Origin: F23-B02 sp045599385
GTDB taxonomy: Bacteria; Bacillota; Clostridia; Oscillospirales; Oscillospiraceae
Assembly: GCA_045599385.1 (NCBI GenBank)
Contig: JAZRVW010000032.1
Coordinates: 1-5,956 of the forward strand
Length of the DNA stretch: 5,956 nucleotides
Direction: 5' to 3'
The notes beneath the pieces were generated by a model. The model worked only from the letters and a program-made list of their open reading frames with translations. It did no database searches and had not been told where the DNA came from. The position numbers and the translations under genes are program-made. The stretch's first letter is position 1. Each line of letters begins with the position of its first letter. Below are positions 1 to 5,581 of this stretch, piece by piece.

Positions 1-1
1 C

Positions 2-32
2 GGAATACATAGCCAGTATTCCTGCGTTTTTT
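2..32 (+). terminator. Possible rho-independent terminator at the left edge
   Basis: A perfect 7-bp stem (GGAATAC at 2-8, GTATTCC at 16-22) encloses a 7-nt loop, and six T residues follow at 27-32 after a 4-nt gap. This could end a plus-strand gene lying to the left of the window. The stem is short and AT-rich and the T-run is not directly adjacent, so it may be only a chance palindrome. Confidence 0.35.
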
Positions 33-112
33 GCCTTGTCTTGCAGAAAACATCTTTCTTTCAAGGTGCAAAGCAGTTTTGAGCGAGAAATTTTACGTCC
101 AGACAATATAAC

Positions 113-150
113 AAAAATCCGGCAATGCTGACGCATTGTCGGATTTTTTT
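113..150. terminator. Strong bidirectional terminator downstream of the hydrogenase/phosphatase operon
   Basis: The left arm 113-128 pairs with the right arm 133-149 around the tetraloop TGAC (129-132). The stem is about 16 bp with a single G-T wobble (G122/T139). An A-run at 113-117 and a T-run at 144-150 flank it, so a U-tract is produced whichever strand is transcribed. It lies about 80 nt beyond the stop codon of the minus-strand phosphatase gene, and is the natural end of that operon. It could also stop transcription entering from the left. Confidence 0.85.
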
Positions 151-229
151 ATGAAGTATGGGCGGAAAAGGGCCGTTCAAAACCTATTAATCTCTATGGC
201 GCGCCGCCCTCCCCGAGGTTTTGTTTTAT

Positions 230-1414
230 TCAGAAATACATTACCTTGACGCGCTTGCCCATTTTCTTAAGGCACTCGGCAAGCTCGGAAATAATCTGCA
301 TCTTAACGTTGAAGTTAATAGGCAAATCCTTGTGCGCGGGGTTTGCGGCACGCCCGATGAACATATTGATATCCGTGCAGTCCTCAAACAGCATACGTGC
401 GGCAAGGGAAGCTCCGTCCTTCTTATAACTCCATTGCTCAAAGGAGGTGTTATCCTTGACGTAGTCCTTTGCATACTGCAGAACACGGTCAACTGTGATG
501 ATGCCCTCAGTTACGAGGTCAATTCCCTCAACCGCGGACGTGGGTGGAATATCGGGGTCGGGGGAGGTGTAATTCATCTTCACGGGCTGCTTTAAATATT
601 CTGCCGCGATACCTGCGGTCGTGCCTCCGCAGACAATGTGCTTACCGCCCTTGGCGAAGAACAGAGCCATCATGCGCCGGTTATCCTTCATGTTTTCGGG
701 AGGACCGATGGCAATGTTCAGAAGCTCACGCTGCTTGATTTTGATTACGCAGGCGGTGGCATCGTCAAAAGGTCTGCCGCCGTAGAGCTTGTTTGTTTCG
801 TCAATCAGAATTGATGTCAGTGTCTTTGCGGTAAATCCGCCCTCGGTGAGAGGGGCGATGAAATCAATTACACCGTTGCGGTCCCAGTCATTGTTGAGAA
901 TGCCGTTATCGCTTGCATATAGAATACCGTCGCTCATGGCAACGAAAACGTCGCCGTCGCGCAGCATGACGGAGCTGCGGTAAACGGTTTTTTCACCTAT
1001 CTGCATGGTGGTAAGCGGCATATCAACGCTTTTGCCGTCACGGACTAAAATGACATTGGGATTTTCGTACTGAATGATATCGGCGCGCTCTTCGGCACCG
1101 TGCATATTTTTTTCAAGACGAATAATTGTAAATGTCGAAAAAGCAACCTTGCGTTCGGAGCAAATAGGCAGCGTGTCGGCAATGGTTTCAACTGCATCGT
1201 TGATGCTGAGTCCTGCGGCAAGCATGGTTGAAATGATTTTTGAGGTAAGAGTGGACAGAATGCTGGCTTTAACGCCGCTTCCCAGACCGTCAGCGAGCAC
1301 AACAATGGTGGAATCCTCGTTTTCAACAACGTCCACATGGTCGCCGCAAAGCTGCTCTCCGTGATGATTTATGCTCAGGTAACCGATTTCGGCACAGAGA
1401 TTATTTGTTGTCAT
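230..1414 (-). CDS. SpoIIE/PP2C-type serine/threonine protein phosphatase, partner of a sensory [FeFe]-hydrogenase
   Basis: Predicted cytosolic metal-dependent Ser/Thr phosphatase of 394 aa. Residues 1-228 form a SpoIIE-like PP2C domain with the expected acidic metal-binding positions: GDH at 24-26, ADGLGSG at 41-47, SDG at 161-163 and DDAT at 217-220. The catalytic set therefore looks intact. Residues ~232-394 are a separate C-terminal region, beginning near IGPPENM and containing VCGGTTAG at 261-268, which I cannot assign to a named domain. No transmembrane segment is evident. The ATG is the only reasonable start, because an in-frame TGA lies just three codons upstream. It overlaps the end of the hydrogenase gene by 14 bp, so translation is probably coupled. 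SpoIIE-type phosphatases usually act on anti-sigma-antagonist-like (STAS) proteins; no such target or kinase is visible here. The family call is firm; the substrate is unknown. Confidence 0.9.
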   Translation of the reverse strand: MTTNNLCAEIGYLSINHHGEQLCGDHVDVVENEDSTIVVLADGLGSGVKASILSTLTSKIISTMLAAGLSINDAVETIADTLPICSERKVAFSTFTIIRLEKNMHGAEERADIIQYENPNVILVRDGKSVDMPLTTMQIGEKTVYRSSVMLRDGDVFVAMSDGILYASDNGILNNDWDRNGVIDFIAPLTEGGFTAKTLTSILIDETNKLYGGRPFDDATACVIKIKQRELLNIAIGPPENMKDNRRMMALFFAKGGKHIVCGGTTAGIAAEYLKQPVKMNYTSPDPDIPPTSAVEGIDLVTEGIITVDRVLQYAKDYVKDNTSFEQWSYKKDGASLAARMLFEDCTDINMFIGRAANPAHKDLPINFNVKMQIISELAECLKKMGKRVKVMYF

Positions 1415-3080
1415 TGAGATTCATCGACTCCTTAAGCTTTGTAAGCGCAATTTTGGTTTCTGCCGTGGTTTCGCCAAGCAGGGAAGCAATTTCCTGAACT
1501 ATGCGCATCTGGTTTTCAACAACACGGTCGGCAATTTCTGCGGTTTCGCGGCCGAGCTTCTTCTTGTAGGAGGAATCTGCCTCTTCCTCGGTAACATCGC
1601 TGATAATGTCAATAAGAATGTGTGAGGAACGGTCATATACGATGGTCTGCTCAAAATATTTGTCATAGTCGGAGAAGTAACTGCGCTGCTTTTTGAGTGA
1701 CTTGCTTGTTTCAAGCACCGTGAAGAATGGCGCGGTATCAAGAATGCGCACAACGCTGTCACCGAGAACATCGGACTCGTGATCGATGTTAAGCAGCTTC
1801 ATTGCGGTTTTGTTGAGCTGCTGAACCTCAAGGTCTTCGTTTACTACAACAACGCCGCTGGGTATGTTGTTAAGTATCTTGTTGCTGAAACGCTCGGCAC
1901 GCTCGGTGTGTGCGGGAAGGCACATGCTGTAGTCGGCATTGCCTCGGTAAATTGCGATTGCTTTGTCGCGGCATGTGTGATAGCCGCAGGTACCGCAGTT
2001 TAGCTCATCTTCGGGCTTATATTTGTCAAGCTTGTGCAGTATTTCGGTAATTTCCGCCTCTGTAGGCATTTTCTGCTTGATGGCGGGAACGTTGTGCTGC
2101 ATGAACAGAGAACCGTCCTCGGGCTGAGGAATGTCAAAATCCTCGGTGCCGACGTTTTTCAGAACTGCGTTCATGTGGCGAACGGGGGAGTTTATGTACT
2201 TCTCCATGATAGGACCGCTTATACAGCCGCCTTCACAAAGGGACATTTCAATAAAGCAATTGTCAATGTTGCCGTTCTGCAGGTCCTTGAGGGCAAAGAG
2301 ACATTCCTTTGTGCCGCTTACGGAAAGATATGTGTATCCGTTGTCAGGCAGATCCATGGATTTGAGAATGCCGCCGGCGATGGGGAAGCCTCGGGTGCGT
2401 CCGGCTTCACTTTCACCGAATTCGGACTCAATCTCTATCTTTGCGGCAAGACGCATCTGGTCAAATTCCTCAAAGGTCAGCACCGCATCTACGGGAGAGC
2501 CGATAGCTTCGTCCTTCTTTGCAACGCAAGGTCCTATGAAGACAACCTTTGCCTCGGGAATGCGTTTCTTAATATCAATTGCGTGGGCAATCATGGGAGA
2601 TACAACGGGGGAAAGATACTTTCTCAGCTCGGGGTAATGCTTTTCGACAAGCAGATTGATGGAGTGACAGCTTGAGGAAATGATAATATCCTGCTCTTTA
2701 TTGGCAATCTGCTTCTCATACTCACGCTTGACGAGCGTAGCGCCTCTTGCAGTTTCCTCAGCATCGGTAAATCCCAGCTCCTTGAGGGCTTTGGTGATTG
2801 AATTAATGCCGCAATTGTCCCAGCAGGCATAGAAGGAGGGGGCAACACTGGCAATTACGGGAGCACCGCTCTGAAGCATTACGCGTACGCGCTCGGTGTC
2901 GTCAACGATTTCCTTTGCACCCTGGGGGCAAACAACAAAGCACTGACCGCAATAGATGCACTCATCGGTTATAATATGAGCTTGGCGTCCTGAAAAACGG
3001 ATTGACTTTACGGGACAGCGGCGCACACAGCGGTGGCAATAACGGCAGTCGGAGTTTTTAAGGTTGAGTATACTGGGCAT
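1401..3080 (-). CDS. Sensory (group C-like) [FeFe]-hydrogenase with PAS domain, phosphatase-linked
   Basis: Predicted 559-aa cytosolic H2/redox sensor. An N-terminal 2x[4Fe-4S] ferredoxin domain has Cys 12/15/18/22 and Cys 41/44/47/51. The H-cluster domain follows, with all four cluster cysteines: C138 (SSSCHS), C185 (GPCVAKKDE), and C282 plus C286 (EMSLCEGGCISG). The catalytic-type motif TSCCP is changed: the proton-relay Cys is Ser137, and the Met of MPC is Gly183. Such changes are typical of the sensory HydS-like group rather than of H2-producing enzymes. A four-Cys Fe-S motif (C362, C365, C370, C387) comes next, then a PAS domain (~394-495) and a charged, probably coiled-coil helix (~505-552). 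There is no fused kinase or receptor output, so output presumably goes through the overlapping phosphatase gene. The start is supported by GGAGG 7 nt upstream. A catalytic role cannot be excluded from sequence alone. Confidence 0.9.
   Translation of the reverse strand: MPSILNLKNSDCRYCHRCVRRCPVKSIRFSGRQAHIITDECIYCGQCFVVCPQGAKEIVDDTERVRVMLQSGAPVIASVAPSFYACWDNCGINSITKALKELGFTDAEETARGATLVKREYEKQIANKEQDIIISSSCHSINLLVEKHYPELRKYLSPVVSPMIAHAIDIKKRIPEAKVVFIGPCVAKKDEAIGSPVDAVLTFEEFDQMRLAAKIEIESEFGESEAGRTRGFPIAGGILKSMDLPDNGYTYLSVSGTKECLFALKDLQNGNIDNCFIEMSLCEGGCISGPIMEKYINSPVRHMNAVLKNVGTEDFDIPQPEDGSLFMQHNVPAIKQKMPTEAEITEILHKLDKYKPEDELNCGTCGYHTCRDKAIAIYRGNADYSMCLPAHTERAERFSNKILNNIPSGVVVVNEDLEVQQLNKTAMKLLNIDHESDVLGDSVVRILDTAPFFTVLETSKSLKKQRSYFSDYDKYFEQTIVYDRSSHILIDIISDVTEEEADSSYKKKLGRETAEIADRVVENQMRIVQEIASLLGETTAETKIALTKLKESMNLNDNK
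1428..1433 (-). promoter_or_regulatory. Ribosome binding site of the phosphatase gene, inside the hydrogenase gene
   Basis: AAGGAG on the minus strand lies 13 nt before the phosphatase ATG, longer than the usual 5-9 nt. It sits within the last codons of the upstream gene. The long spacing and the 14-bp gene overlap favour reinitiation by ribosomes finishing the hydrogenase reading frame. Confidence 0.6.
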
Positions 3081-3087
3081 GGCAAAA

Positions 3088-3092
3088 CCTCC
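3088..3092 (-). promoter_or_regulatory. Ribosome binding site of the [FeFe]-hydrogenase gene
   Basis: GGAGG on the minus strand lies 7 nt before the ATG at 3080. This is near-ideal spacing and fixes the start codon. Confidence 0.85.
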
Positions 3093-3110
3093 AAAGGTTT
3101 ATTTGTGCAT

Positions 3111-3139
3111 ATTTTATCATACTAATAAAATTATAACAA
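3111..3139 (-). promoter_or_regulatory. Probable sigma-A promoter of the hydrogenase/phosphatase operon
   Basis: On the minus strand, TTGTTA (3139-3134) and TAAAAT (3116-3111) are separated by 17 nt. They match the consensus at 4/6 and 5/6 positions. Transcription would start near 3104, giving a leader of about 24 nt with the ribosome binding site inside it. A TATAAT also occurs on this strand at 3135-3130, but it has no good -35 partner. Confidence 0.55.
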
Positions 3140-3154
3140 GTAATAATGTTGAAT

Positions 3155-3183
3155 TTGACACATAAAAAAGAACGATGTATAAT
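3155..3183 (+). promoter_or_regulatory. Perfect-consensus sigma-A promoter of the RseC-like gene
   Basis: TTGACA (3155-3160) and TATAAT (3178-3183) match the consensus at every position and are separated by exactly 17 nt. The predicted transcription start is near 3190, giving a leader of about 23 nt that holds the AGGAG ribosome binding site. Strong constitutive transcription is expected unless a repressor acts here. Confidence 0.85.
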
Positions 3184-3200
3184 TAAGATACTTAATTTTC

Positions 3201-3205
3201 AGGAG
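3201..3205 (+). promoter_or_regulatory. Ribosome binding site of the RseC-like gene
   Basis: AGGAG lies 7 nt before the ATG at 3213 and supports that start codon. Confidence 0.8.
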
Positions 3206-3212
3206 TAATTCT

Positions 3213-3635
3213 ATGTTACAGCAAGCTATTGTCAAAAAAGCAGGGAATGACGGTCAGGCGGAGGTTCTGGTTGAACGCACGTGGATAGTCGGCGGCGACA
3301 GCGATATGACCACCGTCGTTAAGAATCCCATCGGTGCGGAGGTCGGACAGCATGTGTACATAGACATTCCCACCAAAGGAATGTTCAGAGGTGCCGCCGC
3401 GATTTATATCATTCCGCTTGTTCTGCTGTTTGCGGGCTATGCGCTTGCTTCGATGCTCGGAGCGGGAGAGGGAATCTGCATACTGTGCGGATTTGCCGCG
3501 CTGGTCGCAAGCTATTTTGCCGTTGATGACATCAGCAAAAAAATCCATGCAAAAAATCCCACACCCTATGAAATAGTAAAAGTACTTACCGATGAAGAAG
3601 TTGAAGAGAATATAAAAAACAACCAGCTCATGTGA
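3213..3635 (+). CDS. RseC/MucC-family (SoxR-reducing system type) two-helix membrane protein lacking the family cysteine cluster
   Basis: A 140-aa protein with the RseC layout. Its short N-terminal beta-type domain ends in KNPIGAEVGQHVYID (37-51). A first membrane helix (~60-83, with YIIPLVLLFAG) and a second (~86-105) follow, then a charged cytosolic tail. RseC proteins are inner-membrane partners of Rsx/Rnf-type electron transport and are annotated as positive regulators of sigma-E in proteobacteria; their role in Clostridia is unclear. Family members normally carry a cysteine cluster near residues 24-34. Here that stretch reads TWIVGGDSDM, with no cysteine. The only cysteines are C89 and C92 (CILC), in the second predicted helix. 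The gene is transcribed alone, divergently from the hydrogenase operon, and its stop codon lies inside the terminator hairpin. The family call rests on layout and the PIGAEVG region, so it is good but not certain. Confidence 0.7.
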   Translation: MLQQAIVKKAGNDGQAEVLVERTWIVGGDSDMTTVVKNPIGAEVGQHVYIDIPTKGMFRGAAAIYIIPLVLLFAGYALASMLGAGEGICILCGFAALVASYFAVDDISKKIHAKNPTPYEIVKVLTDEEVEENIKNNQLM

Positions 3636-3648
3636 GCGGGTTGTTTTT
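3615..3648. terminator. Bidirectional terminator shared by two convergent genes
   Basis: AAAAACAACC-A-GCTCA (3615-3630) pairs with TGAGC-G-GGTTGTTTTT (3633-3648), with one internal A/G mismatch. A/T-runs on both sides make it functional in either direction. The stop codon of the RseC-like gene (TGA 3633-3635) is part of the stem. The stop codon of the convergent oxidoreductase gene lies only 6 nt beyond the hairpin, at 3654. Confidence 0.8.
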
Positions 3649-3653
3649 CTTTA

Positions 3654-4862
3654 TTACTTTTTAGGCAGCTTACCGTAGTAGCAGCGCAGGGGACGGCGCT
3701 CGGCACCCATGAGGCAGTAATTGCAGCTTATGCACTTTACCTCGTCCTCAACGCCGTCACGCAGCTTGTTTACAAGGTCGGGCTCAAGAATGAAGGGGCG
3801 CGACATGGAAACAAAGTCTGCCTTTTCTCCATCGAGAACGGCGTGAATCTCATCCTTTGAGCGAATACCGCCTACAACAATGACGGGAACGCTGACTGCC
3901 TTTTTAATCATGCCTGCGGCTTCAACGTTGTAGGAGCGAAGAGGCTTGGGGCTTCCCATGAGAAGCTTCATAACGGGCTTCATAAGCGGCCAGGTGAATT
4001 TGGGAAGATGTTCATAGCGGAAGTTGTCCGCGCACATGATGGGGTACGGGAACTCTCCGCGGGACATATCAAAGCCCTCTTTAAGCAGACCGCAGGATAC
4101 CTCGATGCCGTCAACCCCTGCTTTTTCCATGAGCTTTGCAATTTCGACGGCTTCCTCGGGCTTGATGCCGTCCTTGTCCTTCTCAAAGCAGTTCATCTTT
4201 ACGATGATGGGGAAGTCACCGACCTTTTCGCGCATAGCCTTCATGCATTCGCCAACAATGCGGAAGCGGTTTTCAAGGCTGCCGCCCCATTTGTCCTTGC
4301 GGTGATTTGTGTGGGAGGAAAGGAACTCGCTCAAAAGATAGCCGTGGGCGCAGTGCAGTTGAATGCCGTCAAAGCCCGCCTTCTTGGCGCGGAGTGCGGC
4401 GTCGCCGAACTGGGCGATTATTTTTTTGATTTCCTTTTCCTTCAGCTTGTGGGGCACGTTTTCCCAGTAGAGGAAATCGCGTATTGCCGAGGGAGCAACG
4501 GTCTTCATGCCCGTTACTTTTTTGCGGGTCTGGCGTCCGCAATGGGCAATCTGGGCGAATATGGGTGCGCCTGCGGCGTGAACGCGGTCCGTAAGCTCCT
4601 TCCATGCGGGAATTAGCTCGTCGCTGTCCAGCTTCGTCATGTTGTAAAGAGGGCATTTGCCCTGCTGGGTAACTGCCATGTAGCCGGTGATAATAAGACC
4701 TGCGCCACCCTTGGCGTACTTTTCGTAGGTTTTAATAAGCTGTTCGGTGGGCTTGCCGTTTTCGTCTGCCATGCCCTCATGAGTGGCTGAGCGGATAATT
4801 CTGCTGTTAAGCTTAACTCCGCAGAGCTCTGCGGATTCAAAGGGATCGACTTTAATGCTCAT
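3654..4862 (-). CDS. Old Yellow Enzyme family NADH:flavin oxidoreductase, single-domain, with C-terminal Fe-S type cysteine motif
   Basis: Predicted cytosolic FMN-dependent ene-reductase type enzyme of 402 aa, a TIM barrel related to the N-terminal half of 2,4-dienoyl-CoA reductase and the bile-acid enzymes BaiCD/BaiH. Diagnostic motifs are QIAHCGR (104-110), the active-site region LHCAHGYL (169-176), the following NHRKDKWGGSLENRFR (186-201), the flavin phosphate-binding GGIR (331-334) and SMSRPFILEPDL (352-363). The C-terminus carries C377, C380, C383 and C394 (C-x2-C-x2-C-x10-C), probably ligating a 4Fe-4S cluster. The protein stops eight residues after the last cysteine, so the FAD/NAD(P)H domain of FadH-like enzymes (~640-670 aa) is absent and electrons must come from a partner or directly from NAD(P)H. 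AAGGAG 8 nt upstream supports the start. The gene is monocistronic. The substrate (enone, enoyl-CoA, steroid or other) cannot be told from sequence. Confidence 0.9.
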   Translation of the reverse strand: MSIKVDPFESAELCGVKLNSRIIRSATHEGMADENGKPTEQLIKTYEKYAKGGAGLIITGYMAVTQQGKCPLYNMTKLDSDELIPAWKELTDRVHAAGAPIFAQIAHCGRQTRKKVTGMKTVAPSAIRDFLYWENVPHKLKEKEIKKIIAQFGDAALRAKKAGFDGIQLHCAHGYLLSEFLSSHTNHRKDKWGGSLENRFRIVGECMKAMREKVGDFPIIVKMNCFEKDKDGIKPEEAVEIAKLMEKAGVDGIEVSCGLLKEGFDMSRGEFPYPIMCADNFRYEHLPKFTWPLMKPVMKLLMGSPKPLRSYNVEAAGMIKKAVSVPVIVVGGIRSKDEIHAVLDGEKADFVSMSRPFILEPDLVNKLRDGVEDEVKCISCNYCLMGAERRPLRCYYGKLPKK

Positions 4863-4870
4863 ATGTAAAT

Positions 4871-4876
4871 CTCCTT
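4871..4876 (-). promoter_or_regulatory. Ribosome binding site of the Old Yellow Enzyme family gene
   Basis: AAGGAG on the minus strand lies 8 nt before the ATG at 4862. No convincing -35/-10 pair was found in the ~90 nt beyond it, so the promoter of this gene remains unplaced. Confidence 0.8.
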
Positions 4877-4937
4877 ATGCTTGATAAAACAAGAATATCA
4901 TAAAATTCGTGGAAAATAAAGAAGAAAAGCAATAACA

Positions 4938-4966
4938 TTGACCGTATGTGAATTTAATGGTAAATT
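4938..4966 (+). promoter_or_regulatory. Probable promoter of the BamE-like gene, with a palindrome over the -10
   Basis: TTGACC (4938-4943, 5/6 consensus) and TAAATT (4961-4966, 4/6) are separated by 17 nt. The -10 element is the right arm of the palindrome AATTTA-ATGG-TAAATT (4951-4966), which recurs downstream at 5564-5579. A protein bound to the palindrome would block RNA polymerase, so this may be an operator. The predicted transcript leader is about 60 nt. Confidence 0.5.
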
Positions 4967-4967
4967 G
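4951..4967 (+). repeat. 17-bp palindromic direct repeat, copy 1
   Basis: AATTTAATGGTAAATTG is identical to positions 5564-5580. Each copy contains the inverted repeat AATTTA/TAAATT around ATGG. Similarity continues weakly on both sides (TG two bases before; TG-TG after). The two copies flank the gene at 5035-5547. Confidence 0.75.
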
Positions 4968-5022
4968 ATGGTGCAGCAGTTTAGCGAAAGGAATAATGAA
5001 TGCCTCTGTGCTTGTTATGACT

Positions 5023-5027
5023 GGAGG
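5023..5027 (+). promoter_or_regulatory. Ribosome binding site of the BamE-like gene
   Basis: GGAGG lies 7 nt before the ATG at 5035, near-ideal spacing that fixes the start. Confidence 0.85.
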
Positions 5028-5034
5028 ATAGAAT

Positions 5035-5547
5035 ATGAAGAAGCTCTTAACCTTCGGAATCGTGTTTGTTCTTGCGGTGGCGGTAATCTGCATAGTTGTT
5101 TTCGCCAACGACGGCGAAAAACGAGAAAACGTTGCTGTGCTTGACGCTCTCAAATTCGGAATGTCCCCATCAGAAGTCAAGCAGGTGATGGGTAATCCCG
5201 ACAGTCAGGATCTGTTTGAGGAAAGCAATACTCTAAGATACCGCTATTCGACCACCCTTGACGGCGAACCCGTAGAAATCACCCTCAGCTTTCAGCGCAT
5301 TTTCTTCTGGCGACATCTTAATAGCGTATACATAGTTGCAAATCCCGAAACTGAAGAAGCGGCAGATGAATTTGCCCATTACATGGCGAAAAAAATACGA
5401 GCGGAGTATTCGAATATGGACGGCTATTATGAGGAAACATCCGAAATAAAAACAAATCTGGGCGTAAGTTACGGCGCCACCGGCGTGTATTTCAGCGTAG
5501 AAATGAAAAACGGCAATGTAATCATAGACGGGACTAAGCTTCAATGA
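5035..5547 (+). CDS. Membrane-anchored or secreted protein with a BamE/SmpA-like domain
   Basis: A 170-aa protein of unknown function. Residues 1-24 (MKK followed by a hydrophobic stretch ending VVFA) form a signal peptide or N-terminal anchor. A VFA-ND junction could be a signal peptidase I site. The Cys at position 19 is preceded by V-I, so it is not a good lipobox. The body begins with LDALKFGMSPSEVKQVMGNPD (36-56), resembling the 'G-M-x-x-x-E-V-x-x-x-x-G-x-P' signature of the BamE/SmpA/OmlA fold. The rest (57-170) is polar and probably mixed alpha/beta and extracytoplasmic. In Gram-negatives this fold belongs to the outer-membrane assembly machine, but in a Gram-positive it is more likely a generic protein-binding module. 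The gene is monocistronic with its own candidate promoter, flanked by the 17-bp repeat and close to an Rhs remnant. Function is not assigned. Confidence 0.75.
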   Translation: MKKLLTFGIVFVLAVAVICIVVFANDGEKRENVAVLDALKFGMSPSEVKQVMGNPDSQDLFEESNTLRYRYSTTLDGEPVEITLSFQRIFFWRHLNSVYIVANPETEEAADEFAHYMAKKIRAEYSNMDGYYEETSEIKTNLGVSYGATGVYFSVEMKNGNVIIDGTKLQ

Positions 5548-5561
5548 GAGTATTCCATTTG

Positions 5562-5581
5562 CCAATTTAATGGTAAATTGG
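5562..5581 (+). repeat. Palindromic repeat, copy 2 (perfect 8-bp arms)
   Basis: CCAATTTA-ATGG-TAAATTGG is a perfect 8-bp inverted repeat with a 4-nt spacer. Its core 5564-5580 is identical to copy 1. It begins 14 bp after the stop codon of the BamE-like gene. No T-run follows directly, so it is a poor terminator candidate. No good promoter overlaps this copy. Confidence 0.75.

Noticed and set aside
2034..2675. Long open frame (213 codons) on the plus strand opposite the hydrogenase gene
   Set aside because: It is antisense to a gene with complete, diagnostic cysteine motifs. It has no ribosome binding site and no recognisable domain.
3135..3150. AACA-8-TGTT dyad between the divergent promoters, considered as a Rex-type redox operator
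   Set aside because: The half-sites are short and in the opposite orientation to the Rex consensus (TTGT outward, ACAA at the far end). The evidence is too weak to name an operator.
4008..4616. Long open frame (202 codons) on the plus strand opposite the Old Yellow Enzyme gene
   Set aside because: It is antisense to a well-supported enzyme and is explained by the codon bias of that gene. No domain or start signal was seen.
4996..5031. Tiny leader frames before the BamE-like gene: MNASVLVMTGG (4996-5031) and MPLCLL (5000-5020), preceded by AAAGGA at 4987-4992
   Set aside because: They are too short to judge, there is no attenuator-type structure or codon run, and the first has only 3 nt between the ribosome-binding-like sequence and its start. 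They may be chance.
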